From positions 854,001-918,000 of the forward strand of contig NZ_CP048286.1 in assembly GCF_010365285.1 (NCBI RefSeq): DNA of 64,000 bases, read 5' to 3'. The notes under the pieces are model-generated. The model was not told where the DNA came from. It saw only the letters and a list, made by a program, of their open reading frames with translations, and did no database searches. How positions within the stretch are numbered: position 1 is the stretch's first letter; the number at the start of each line of letters is the position of its first letter. A program made the translations under genes and the position numbers. Positions 27,396-36,225 of the stretch are shown piece by piece. The stretch comes from Paenibacillus rhizovicinus. GTDB taxonomy: Bacteria; Bacillota; Bacilli; Paenibacillales; Paenibacillaceae.

Positions 27396-29498
27396 CTACA
27401 ATTCGGCGGAATCCTGCTCATCTACCACTTCTTCGTTATATTCGCACTGCGTACACGCAAGCTTCGCTCCGCTTCGATTACGCTTCTCTACCATTAGACT
27501 GCCGCAATTCGGACAAGGCTTGCTGGCTGGTTTATCCCAAGAGACGTAATCGCAACCCGGATATTGATCACAGCCATAAAAATAACGTCCTTTTTTGCTT
27601 CGGCGTTCGATGATTTTGCCGACTTTGCATTTCGGACAATCGACGCCTATATCCTTGACGATCGGCTTCGTATTCCGGCAGTCCGGAAATCCGGAGCATG
27701 CAAGGAATTTCCCGAAACGACCCATTTTGTAAACCAAATGCCGGCCGCATTTCTCGCAAATCTCATCGGAGATTTCATCCTGCAGCTCGACTTCCTTCAT
27801 TTCCTCTTCCGCGACCTCGAGCCGTTTCTCGAATGACTCGTAGAAGTTGCCAAGCACGCGAACCCAATCCTCTTTACCGTCTTCCACATGGTCAAGGTCT
27901 TCTTCCATATGGGCGGTAAATTCCGCATCCAGTATTTCCGGGAAGAACTCCTCCATCATTTGAATGACGAGATCGCCAAGCTCCGTCGGAATGAACTTCT
28001 TCTCTTCCATCGCGACATACCCGCGCTTCTGGATCGTTTCCAGCGTCGGCGCATATGTACTCGGACGGCCGATCCCGATTTCCTCCATCATGCGGACAAG
28101 TCGCGCTTCTGAATAACGAGGCGGCGGCTGCGTGAAATGCTGTTTCGGTTCAACGGAATCCGCCGGGATAGACTCGGAAACGACAAGCGGCGGAAGAAAC
28201 TTCTCTTCGTCGGTCGTTCCGTCATCGTTGCCTTCGACATAAATCTTCATGAACCCGGGGAACTTCACTTTCGAACCGACGGCCCTGAATACGGCTCCGT
28301 TTCCAACCGTGAAATCAACCGTCATCGTATCCAGCACCGCGGAAGTCATTTGGCTGGCAATGAAACGTTCCCAAACGAGCTTATACAATCTGAATTGATC
28401 CCGGCTTAAAAATTCCTTCATGGAATCGGGATCACGCAGCACGGAAGTCGGACGAACCGCTTCATGGGCGTCCTGCGCATTGCTGTTTTTCTTCGCGTAC
28501 ACGCGAGGCTGTTCAGGAGCGTAGGAAGGACCGTATTTCTCTTCGATGTAGCCCTTCGCTTCTTCCTGTGCGATCGGGGAAATGCGCGTCGAGTCCGTTC
28601 TCATGTAGGTGATCAAACCTACCGTACCTTCTTTGCCGAGTTCAACGCCCTCGTACAGCTGCTGCGCGACAGACATTGTTTTGGAAGCTCGGAAGCCTAG
28701 CTTACGGGCCGCTTCTTGCTGCAAGGAGCTTGTCGTGAACGGAGCAGCCGGATTACGCTGGCGCTCCTTTTCCTTCACTTCGCCGACCGTGAATGCCGAC
28801 GACCCCATTGCGTCTAGAACCGTTTGCATTTGCGCTTCGTTGCCAAGCTCGATCTTCTCGCCGTTCAAAGAATGAAATTTGGCTTCGAACGAAGCTGAGC
28901 CTTTCTTCAACTGGGCAGTTATGCTCCAGTACTCTTCTGGAACGAATGCGTCGATTTCGTTTTCGCGATCGATTATGAGCTTGACCGCAACCGATTGAAC
29001 GCGTCCTGCCGAGAGCCCTTTTTTGACTTTCTTCCATAATAGTGGGCTGATTTTGTACCCGACGAGCCGATCGAGAATCCGTCTCGCCTGCTGGGCATTA
29101 ACCAAATCCATATTAATCGGCCGCGGCGTCTTGAAAGCATCCTTGACCGCTTGTTTCGTAATTTCATTAAATACGACACGGCAGGTGTCGCTTTCGTCGA
29201 TTTCGAGATAATGCGCCAGATGCCATGCGATCGCTTCTCCCTCGCGGTCAGGGTCAGCTGCGAGATAGACTTTCTTTACTTTCTTGCTGGCATCCTTCAG
29301 TTCTTTCAGGACGCTGCCTTTTCCGCGAATCGTAATATATTTAGGATGAAAATCATTTTCTACTTCGACGCCGATCTGACTCTTGGGCAAGTCGCGGATA
29401 TGACCCATCGATGCTTTGACGATGAACTTGCTGCCGAGATATTTACCGATCGTTTTCGCCTTTGCCGGTGATTCTACAATGACAAGTGAATCCGCCAT
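27396..29498 (-). CDS. topA: DNA topoisomerase I TopA
   Basis: Type IA topoisomerase relaxing negative supercoils. The Toprim domain begins [17 protein letters not shown] and has the metal-binding [15 protein letters not shown]. The active-site Tyr is in [14 protein letters not shown] (about residue 295). Three C-terminal zinc-finger modules follow (CEKCG...CRN, CPKCK...CDY, CPNCG...CEY). 700 residues. GAGGAGGG precedes the ATG. It is 27 bases after dprA. Confidence 0.97.
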   Translation of the reverse strand: MADSLVIVESPAKAKTIGKYLGSKFIVKASMGHIRDLPKSQIGVEVENDFHPKYITIRGKGSVLKELKDASKKVKKVYLAADPDREGEAIAWHLAHYLEIDESDTCRVVFNEITKQAVKDAFKTPRPINMDLVNAQQARRILDRLVGYKISPLLWKKVKKGLSAGRVQSVAVKLIIDRENEIDAFVPEEYWSITAQLKKGSASFEAKFHSLNGEKIELGNEAQMQTVLDAMGSSAFTVGEVKEKERQRNPAAPFTTSSLQQEAARKLGFRASKTMSVAQQLYEGVELGKEGTVGLITYMRTDSTRISPIAQEEAKGYIEEKYGPSYAPEQPRVYAKKNSNAQDAHEAVRPTSVLRDPDSMKEFLSRDQFRLYKLVWERFIASQMTSAVLDTMTVDFTVGNGAVFRAVGSKVKFPGFMKIYVEGNDDGTTDEEKFLPPLVVSESIPADSVEPKQHFTQPPPRYSEARLVRMMEEIGIGRPSTYAPTLETIQKRGYVAMEEKKFIPTELGDLVIQMMEEFFPEILDAEFTAHMEEDLDHVEDGKEDWVRVLGNFYESFEKRLEVAEEEMKEVELQDEISDEICEKCGRHLVYKMGRFGKFLACSGFPDCRNTKPIVKDIGVDCPKCKVGKIIERRSKKGRYFYGCDQYPGCDYVSWDKPASKPCPNCGSLMVEKRNRSGAKLACTQCEYNEEVVDEQDSAEL

Positions 29499-29525
29499 AG
29501 CTGCGCCCTCCTCTCCACTTCTTTG

Positions 29526-30644
29526 TTACATTACACTATATATGGAACCAGGATGCTGTTCAATCTTACGTTTTATAGTTAAATTTATCAGAACTGAATG
29601 CAAAAGTCCAAACGGAAAGGTTGAAAGCTCGTGAAGTTCATCCGTCGTTCGCGCTTCTTCCTGTAAGAGACGGTAGATAATCGCCTCTTGTTCCGTGAGA
29701 GAAAAGTCTGATTCAGCTTCGATTGGACGACTATGTTCCGCGGAGGGACGGCTTCGAAAATCGAACAATCCTTCGTATTCCTCCATAATGTCTTCGAAGG
29801 AAGCGACCAGTTTTGCTCCTTGGCGAATGAGTCCGTTCGTCCCCGCGCTCTTCGGAGATGAAATAGGACCGGGTACGGCAAAGACGTCGCGCGACATTTC
29901 AAGCGCCTGATCCGCCGTAATGAGCGAGCCGCTTCTTTCAGCGGCTTCCACTACGACCGTACCTAGCGAAAGCCCGGCGATAATACGATTCCGAAGCGGA
30001 AATAATCCGGGATGGAACGGCGTTTCCGGTGCAACCTCGGAGAGAATAAGTCCTTGATTGGCAATTCGCTGGTATAGAGACCGGTTCTCAAGCGGATATA
30101 CGCGATCTACCGGCGTCCCCAGGATCGCAATCGTACTTCCAGGCCCATTCAACGCTCCTTCATGCGCCAACGCGTCTACACCCCTTGCAAGCCCGCTTAT
30201 CACGGTGACGCCTCTAGCCGACAGCTGCTCCCCGAGCGTCAAAGCCGTCTTTCTCCCGTAAGACGTAGGTCCTCTTGTTCCTACAATCGCAATGGAATGA
30301 CGCTCAAGTAAATCGAGCCGGCCAATTGCATATAATACCCACGGCGGCTGGTGCATTTGTTTAAGCAGTGCGGGATATTTTGTATCGAAGTAAGTAATGA
30401 GCGCAATACCACGAGACGCGGCTTCTTGTTTTCTTGCGATCGGATCTATGTTTGAAAACGCATTCGATAATGCTTTCGCTTGTTCAGGCTTCAATCCGAC
30501 CGAGGAACTCCACGCTTCCGGGGTAAATCGGTCAAATTGGCTCCAATGTTCGCAATCGAACGCTTTACGTATCGATTTCCACCCAATTCCCGGCGTTTCG
30601 TGCATTGTAATCAGCGCTTCAATTCTTTTCTCCAACTCGTACAT
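29526..30644 (-). CDS. dprA: DNA-processing protein DprA (Smf)
   Basis: Loads RecA on incoming single-stranded DNA during transformation. The Rossmann-like core shows VGTRGPTSYGRKTALTLGEQ, VISGLARGVDALAHEGAL and PLRNRIIAGLSLGTVVVEA. A C-terminal winged-helix-like part follows. The ATG at 30644 (MYELEKRIEAL) has GAGGGG ahead; the frame open to 30725 crosses the promoter region. 372 residues. A second competence-associated gene, comM, lies 3 kb away. Confidence 0.94.
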   Translation of the reverse strand: MYELEKRIEALITMHETPGIGWKSIRKAFDCEHWSQFDRFTPEAWSSSVGLKPEQAKALSNAFSNIDPIARKQEAASRGIALITYFDTKYPALLKQMHQPPWVLYAIGRLDLLERHSIAIVGTRGPTSYGRKTALTLGEQLSARGVTVISGLARGVDALAHEGALNGPGSTIAILGTPVDRVYPLENRSLYQRIANQGLILSEVAPETPFHPGLFPLRNRIIAGLSLGTVVVEAAERSGSLITADQALEMSRDVFAVPGPISSPKSAGTNGLIRQGAKLVASFEDIMEEYEGLFDFRSRPSAEHSRPIEAESDFSLTEQEAIIYRLLQEEARTTDELHELSTFPFGLLHSVLINLTIKRKIEQHPGSIYSVM

Positions 30645-30678
30645 AACGTCGTCCCCTCGTCTCAAGGGCCCGCATCCT

Positions 30679-30707
30679 ATTGTGCTTGAGCAACAAACAG
30701 AATGCAA
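30679..30707 (-). promoter_or_regulatory. Candidate promoter of dprA-topA-trmFO
   Basis: On the minus strand TTGCAT is followed after 17 bases by CACAAT, about 35 bases before the dprA start and downstream of the sucD terminator. The spacing is ideal and the hexamers moderate. Confidence 0.42.
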
Positions 30708-30733
30708 GCCGATTTTAAAATCCATATAAAAAA

Positions 30734-30777
30734 AAGCAACCTCTCCAGCCCTAATAGGACAATCGGAAAGGTTGCTT
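30734..30777 (-). terminator. Rho-independent terminator after sucCD
   Basis: Arms AAGCAACCT / AGGTTGCTT are extended by TCC/GGA and followed on the minus strand by a run of seven or more T. It separates sucCD from the dprA promoter. Confidence 0.85.
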
Positions 30778-30811
30778 ACCTTTAATTCGAACTTATAGTT
30801 GGTTTACTTGT

Positions 30812-31741
<930 letters not shown>

Positions 31742-31800
31742 CGAAACTCACATCCCCTAAAAAGAATTCGTATGCCGCCGTATTGCGACAAAATGTTGTC

Positions 31801-32961
31801 TTACTTCACAAGCGCGACGATTTTTTGTGCACCGTCGGCCATGGAGTCGGCTGCAACGATGTTTAGACCGGATTCGTTCAACATTTTTTTGCCGAGTTCG
31901 ACATTGGTGCCTTCCAAACGAACGACGAGCGGACGATCCAGTCCAAGCTCTTTCGCCGCTGAAATAACGCCGTCAGCGATAATGTCGCACTTCATGATAC
32001 CGCCGAAAATGTTTACGAAAATGCCTTTAACCTTCTCGTCGGAGAGAATGATTTTGAAAGCTTCCGTAACTTTCTCTTTCGTGGCACCGCCCCCTACATC
32101 GAGGAAGTTGGCAGGGTCGCCGCCGTAATATTTGATAATATCCATCGTTGCCATCGCAAGACCCGCGCCGTTAACCATGCAGCCGATGTTGCCGTCCAGC
32201 GCGATGTAGCTCAGATCGAACTTGGATGCTTGAATTTCCTTCTCGTCTTCCTCTTCCAGATCGCGCAGTTCAAGGATGTCCTTGTGGCGATACAGCGCGT
32301 TGGAATCGAAGTTCAGCTTGGCGTCAAGCGCCATTACGTTGCCGTCGCCTGTTACGACGAGCGGATTGATTTCTGCAATGGAGCAGTCTTTCTCAACGAA
32401 TGCCGTGTAAAGGGAAATCATGAATTTAGCTGCTTTATTAACCAGCTCATTCGGAATATTGATTGCGTAAGCAAGCTTACGCGCTTGGAACACTTGAAGG
32501 CCGACAGCCGGATCGATGACTTCTTTGAAGATTTTCTCCGGGGAATGCTCGGCGACCTCTTCGATCTCCGTTCCGCCTTCTTCCGAAGCCATCATAACAA
32601 TGCGGCCCGTTACGCGGTCGACGACAAGTCCGATGTAATACTCTTTCTTAATGTCGCAGCCTTGCTCGATCAGCAGACGTTTAACTTCCTTGCCTTCCGG
32701 ACCCGTTTGGTGAGTTACGAGCACTTTGCCCAGAATTTGGCTCGCATACTCGCGAACTTCATCCAAATTTTTAGCAACCTTAACGCCGCCAGCTTTACCG
32801 CGTCCACCTGCATGAATTTGCGCTTTTACGACCACGACTGGTGTTCCCAGCGATTTTGCCGCTTCTACAGCCTCATCAACAGAGAAGGCCACTTTGCCGT
32901 CAGGCACAGCAACCCCATATTGTTTCAGCACTTGTTTACCCTGATACTCATGGATATTCAT
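31801..32961 (-). CDS. sucC: Succinyl-CoA ligase beta subunit SucC
   Basis: ATP-grasp subunit that binds nucleotide and succinate. It shows [40 protein letters not shown] and [20 protein letters not shown]. The length of 386 residues is standard. GGAGG lies ahead of the ATG. It is the first gene of sucCD; the upstream gap of 287 bases to the plus-strand dinB-like gene holds its likely promoter. Confidence 0.97.
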   Translation of the reverse strand: MNIHEYQGKQVLKQYGVAVPDGKVAFSVDEAVEAAKSLGTPVVVVKAQIHAGGRGKAGGVKVAKNLDEVREYASQILGKVLVTHQTGPEGKEVKRLLIEQGCDIKKEYYIGLVVDRVTGRIVMMASEEGGTEIEEVAEHSPEKIFKEVIDPAVGLQVFQARKLAYAINIPNELVNKAAKFMISLYTAFVEKDCSIAEINPLVVTGDGNVMALDAKLNFDSNALYRHKDILELRDLEEEDEKEIQASKFDLSYIALDGNIGCMVNGAGLAMATMDIIKYYGGDPANFLDVGGGATKEKVTEAFKIILSDEKVKGIFVNIFGGIMKCDIIADGVISAAKELGLDRPLVVRLEGTNVELGKKMLNESGLNIVAADSMADGAQKIVALVK

Positions 32962-33019
32962 TTACGAAAATCCTCCTATCCGCAGTCAAATCCTACGTAT
33001 GTACACAAAACCAATAAGT

Positions 33020-33028
33020 ATTGTAACA
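33020..33028 (-). promoter_or_regulatory. Candidate extended -10 promoter element of sucCD
   Basis: The minus strand reads TGTTACAAT, an extended -10 (TGn plus TACAAT), about 60 bases before sucC. No good -35 box is seen; the -35 position falls in the 3' arm of a hairpin (33038-33071). Confidence 0.3.
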
Positions 33029-33179
33029 CGATTCGCCATGGCTTTCCTATTTTTTTAATGTGAAAAGCCATCTTTTTTGATATCAGTTTCATCTCATAGC
33101 GATATGAAAGCAGTCACAAAACGCTCAACTTGGAGATGTATTGATACAGAGCCTAGTATTGCCAAAGATCAGCAAAATA

Positions 33180-33209
33180 TTGACGACGAACATTTGTTCG
33201 GTTTAGACT
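33180..33209 (+). promoter_or_regulatory. Candidate promoter of the dinB-like gene
   Basis: TTGACG is followed after 18 bases by TAGACT, about 40 bases before the start codon. A LexA-type box occupies the spacer, the usual place for repression. Confidence 0.45.
33187..33200 (+). promoter_or_regulatory. LexA (SOS) operator
   Basis: The sequence CGAACATTTGTTCG matches the Gram-positive LexA/DinR box CGAAC-N4-GTTCG exactly. It lies between the -35 and -10 hexamers of the candidate promoter for a DinB-superfamily gene, so damage-induced expression is likely. Confidence 0.72.
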
Positions 33210-33248
33210 AATATTAACACGAACTTCAAAAGGGGGCAACTGCCAGAC

Positions 33249-33716
33249 ATGGAAGATTTCTCGAAGCTCATCGTTTCGTTTCAGTCCTTCATTCCATTTG
33301 CAAATTCACTCCGCGGAATGAGCGCTGCCCAATGGAACCTCCCGCTCCAACCTGGCAAATGGTCCGCCTCGGGAATCATCGGTCACATTATGCTGTGGGA
33401 TCGGCATTTCATGACCGATGCTATTGAACCTATCGCTTCTGGCGTCCCCTTGCGATTGAAGCATTCTGATTATGACACATTTAATGCACAGGCTGCTGCA
33501 TACGCCGCAACCGTAACTCAGGAGCAATTGATCGATGCCACTGTTGCACAGCGTCAGCAGCTGATCGATCTGCTTCAATCCTTATCCATTACACAGCGCG
33601 AAACAACATATTTGGACTTAGACGGCAATCCTTTTACGATCCATGCCTATCTCATTGATTTTATAGATCATGACAGGCATCATCGACTGCAAATTGCGCA
33701 TTTTCTACTCAATTGA
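33249..33716 (+). CDS. DinB-superfamily (DinB_2) protein, probably SOS-regulated
   Basis: Four-helix-bundle protein of the DinB/YfiT metal-binding superfamily; members include thiol-dependent transferases and damage-induced proteins of unknown activity. 155 residues. The three expected metal-ligand His regions are visible in IIGHIMLWDRHFM and FIDHDRHHRLQIAHFLL. AAAGGGGG lies 12 bases before the ATG. It is not DNA polymerase IV, which shares the name. It is transcribed against the surrounding operons and sits with comM in a place where Bacillus has no gene. The LexA box upstream fits a damage-induced role; the reaction is unknown. Confidence 0.82.
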   Translation: MEDFSKLIVSFQSFIPFANSLRGMSAAQWNLPLQPGKWSASGIIGHIMLWDRHFMTDAIEPIASGVPLRLKHSDYDTFNAQAAAYAATVTQEQLIDATVAQRQQLIDLLQSLSITQRETTYLDLDGNPFTIHAYLIDFIDHDRHHRLQIAHFLLN

Positions 33717-33726
33717 ATCGTATTGA

Positions 33727-33756
33727 TTGACAGTTCTTTTTCGCATGCTCTATGAT
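33727..33756 (+). promoter_or_regulatory. Sigma-A promoter of comM
   Basis: TTGACA is followed after 18 bases by TATGAT. This implies a transcript start near 33763 and a leader of about 64 bases before the comM ATG. Confidence 0.6.
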
Positions 33757-33791
33757 ACTTACAATAATGATGATACGGACCTGTGAGGAAG

Positions 33792-33823
33792 CACCTTCAG
33801 CCGAAATGGCGGAGGTGTTTTTT
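33792..33823 (+). promoter_or_regulatory. Leader hairpin with U-run covering the comM ribosome-binding site
   Basis: CACCT and GCC pair with GGC and AGGTG (33792-33817), followed by TTTTTT. The Shine-Dalgarno GGAGG (33811-33815) lies in the 3' arm and the ATG follows at 33827. The hairpin could act as an intrinsic terminator or block ribosome binding. Confidence 0.55.
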
Positions 33824-33826
33824 GTT

Positions 33827-35386
33827 ATGTATACCCAAATTTGCAGCGGAAGCGTATACGGCGTCGAAGGACGAATGATCGCTGTTGAAGTGGACATTTC
33901 GAGCGGACTTCCGCAAGTAAATGTGGTTGGATTGCCAGATCCCGCAGTTCGGGAATCAGTAGAGCGTGTCAGAGCAGCTGTCAAAAATTGCGGATTCGCG
34001 TTTCCAATGGAACGCATTACCGTCAATTTAGCACCGGCTGATTTGAGAAAAGAAGGAACAGCTTTCGATTTGGCTATCGCCGCAGGCGTGTTGGCCGCCA
34101 GCGCGCAACTTCGAAGCGAGCTGTTTCAAGATTTCCTCGTACTCGGCGAACTTGCCTTAAACGGCGAATTACGCGCAGTTCCCGGCGTACTTGCGATGGT
34201 CGAACAAGCGAAGCTGCGCGGAATGACCAAAGTGCTACTCCCTCGCGGCAATGCAGCCGAAGCTGCCTGTATCGAGGGAATGGAGCTGTTTGCCGTCTCG
34301 CATTTGCGCGATCTCGGCGAACCCAAATCGTCCGATCTGTCGTGGGAACCGCTTCGCTATGACTCCAATTCGGATCGAAATCATCGCCTCGACTCCGTGG
34401 CGTTTACCAAATACCAAGCCCTGCACGGCGACTTTGGCGATGTCTTAGGGCAGCATCATGCTAAACGGGCACTGCTGATCGCAGCCGCTGGCAATCACAA
34501 CGTTCTATTGACGGGACCGCCAGGAACCGGTAAAACCATGCTGGCGAAACGGCTTCCCGGCATTATGCCCCCTCTCCGTGAAGAAGAAGCGCTGCAAGTA
34601 ACGAAAATCTACAGCGCCGCCGGGAAACTGCCTGGCGGGATACCTTCCCTCATGCATGAACGACAGTTTCGAAGCCCTCATCATACGATTTCGGCTGCAG
34701 GTCTTATTGGAGGCGGCTCCATCCCAAGGCCTGGCGAAGTGACGCTAGCACATCGAGGCGTCCTATTCCTGGACGAGCTGCCCGAATTCTCCAGAGCAGC
34801 CCTCGAAGTGCTCAGGCAGCCATTGGAGGACCGGGAAGTGACGATCGCCCGCTCCCGCGCTGTATTTCGTTTTCCCGCGTCGTTCCTGCTTGCCGCCTCT
34901 ATGAATCCTTGTCCGTGCGGCTACTACGGCCATGATTCCGACGATCAACGCTGCATATGTTCTGAAATTCAAATCGCGCGTTACAGGACCAAAATATCCG
35001 GCCCTTTGCTCGATCGAATCGATATGCATATCGAAGTCTCGCGCCCGCTTACATCCGAGGGATTGACGAGCGGAATGACAACGGAGCAGATGAGGGCAAA
35101 GGTGCTGAGCGCCGCTAACCGCAGGCTCGAGCGCGAGGATGGCCGAAGAGCTCTGAGCGAATTGGCAGGCGCTTCCCTTCGCAAAGCGGTCACGCTCACC
35201 AAGGAGGCCGAAAGCATGCTGCAGCTAGCGTTCGATTCGTTAGGCATCAGTCTACGCGCTCATGACCGTATTCTTAAGCTCGCTAGAACCATCGCCGATT
35301 TAGATGACCTTGAACGCGTCGATAGTCCGCATATAGCAGAAGCCATCGGATACAGGAGCTTGGATCGGAAGCTGCAAGCCTTGTAG
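33827..35386 (+). CDS. comM: ComM-family AAA+ ATPase (YifB, Mg-chelatase-like)
   Basis: In transformable bacteria ComM is a hexameric helicase promoting branch migration during DNA integration. The N-terminal Lon-like domain begins MYTQICSGSVYGVEGRMIAV. The AAA+ core has LLTGPPGTGKTMLAKRLPGI and RGVLFLDELPEFSRAALEVL. The SMNPCPCGYYG segment and the C-terminal Mg-chelatase domain follow. The start at 33827 matches the family N-terminus; the frame extends upstream through the leader hairpin without support. 519 residues. It is convergent with yraN. Confidence 0.92.
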   Translation: MYTQICSGSVYGVEGRMIAVEVDISSGLPQVNVVGLPDPAVRESVERVRAAVKNCGFAFPMERITVNLAPADLRKEGTAFDLAIAAGVLAASAQLRSELFQDFLVLGELALNGELRAVPGVLAMVEQAKLRGMTKVLLPRGNAAEAACIEGMELFAVSHLRDLGEPKSSDLSWEPLRYDSNSDRNHRLDSVAFTKYQALHGDFGDVLGQHHAKRALLIAAAGNHNVLLTGPPGTGKTMLAKRLPGIMPPLREEEALQVTKIYSAAGKLPGGIPSLMHERQFRSPHHTISAAGLIGGGSIPRPGEVTLAHRGVLFLDELPEFSRAALEVLRQPLEDREVTIARSRAVFRFPASFLLAASMNPCPCGYYGHDSDDQRCICSEIQIARYRTKISGPLLDRIDMHIEVSRPLTSEGLTSGMTTEQMRAKVLSAANRRLEREDGRRALSELAGASLRKAVTLTKEAESMLQLAFDSLGISLRAHDRILKLARTIADLDDLERVDSPHIAEAIGYRSLDRKLQAL

Positions 35387-35450
35387 CCATTTGGAAAACT
35401 GAAGAAAGCCTGTTACGAGAGCTGCTGCATACATACGCTCGTTGAAAAAA

Positions 35451-35473
35451 AGAGATGCCTCATCGGCATCTCT
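35451..35473 (-). terminator. Terminator between yraN and comM
   Basis: The nine-base arms AGAGATGCC / GGCATCTCT with a five-base loop are followed on the minus strand by a run of seven T. It ends the yraN transcript and may also stop comM readthrough, with a weaker tail (ATTTC) on the plus strand. Confidence 0.82.
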
Positions 35474-35500
35474 ATTTCAAAACAAACGCTTTCCTCCCAC

Positions 35501-35908
35501 TCAGAAAGCGGATTCTAGATGTTTCAACTCCATCACTTCATATTTTACAGGCTCCGACTCGATCTGCGTTAATGTGATGGCGATTACGTCGAAACGGATC
35601 TGCGAACCATGGAGCTTATTCATGGAGAGGTAGACCTCCGCGGTTGAGCGCACCTGAAACTGTTTTCTGAAATCAACCGACTCCACTGCGGTGCCAAACC
35701 TGCCGCCAGCTCGGCGCGTTCGCACTTCAACGATAATAATCGTATTGCCCGTCCTGGCTACGACATCCAATTCTCCCGTTCGGCAGCGCCAATTCCGATC
35801 CAGAACGGCATATCCCTTTTCAAGCATATATTCAACGGCTATCGTCTCGCCATAGACGCCGATCGAGCGTCTAGGATCTGGTTTACCGGCTTGCGTTGTT
35901 CTTCTCAA
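35501..35908 (-). CDS. yraN: YraN/UPF0102 family putative endonuclease
   Basis: Small restriction-endonuclease-fold protein; biological role not settled. The fold signature is present: GVYGETIAVEYMLEKGYAVL, then RTGELDVVA and IIIVEVRTR, corresponding to the E...D...ExK nuclease core (here ExR instead of the common ExK). 135 residues. The start is TTG at 35908, overlapping the TGA of the preceding gene, with AGGAGG 9 bases ahead. It is last in the rnhB-side cluster and is followed by a terminator. Confidence 0.85.
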   Translation of the reverse strand: MRRTTQAGKPDPRRSIGVYGETIAVEYMLEKGYAVLDRNWRCRTGELDVVARTGNTIIIVEVRTRRAGGRFGTAVESVDFRKQFQVRSTAEVYLSMNKLHGSQIRFDVIAITLTQIESEPVKYEVMELKHLESAF

Positions 35909-36225
35909 GACGAACTTCCTCCTGCACGCTGATCGGATCGGTATACGAACGAAAGAATTTCAGCAACGAGCGTGTACAATTCCGGCGGGATTTCCTGATC
36001 GAGATCCAGCTTCGACAACACTTCGACAAGCGAAGAATCCTGCTGCACGGGCACGCCGCTTTCCGCCGCTTTCTCCATAATCGCTTCAGCCAGTTTCCCC
36101 TTACCTTTCGCTACGATGACCGGCGCCGTGTTCTCGCCAGGTTCGTATTTGAGGGCTACGGCTTTCTTCGAGGGCTCGTACGATTCCGTCTTCGCAGTTT
36201 TTGAACGTTTCTTCGCGGTACTCAT
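35905..36225 (-). CDS. FlhB C-terminal-domain-like protein (YlqH type)
   Basis: A stand-alone protein resembling the cytoplasmic domain of FlhB after autocleavage. 106 residues, with KKAVALKYEPGENTAPVIVA matching the strand after the cleavage site, and GVPVQQDSSLVEVLSKLDLD and LYTLVAEILSFVYR matching the rest. It lacks the NPTH motif and has no transmembrane helices. The start overlaps the stop of the FliK-like gene (ATGA), and its own stop overlaps yraN. The pairing of FliK-like and FlhB-tail genes suggests they act together on export specificity; this is inference. Confidence 0.85.
   Translation of the reverse strand: MSTAKKRSKTAKTESYEPSKKAVALKYEPGENTAPVIVAKGKGKLAEAIMEKAAESGVPVQQDSSLVEVLSKLDLDQEIPPELYTLVAEILSFVYRSDQRAGGSSS

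Noticed and set aside
33249..33716. DNA polymerase IV (also called DinB)
   Set aside because: The protein is only 155 residues, a four-helix metal-binding fold with His ligands; no polymerase motifs.
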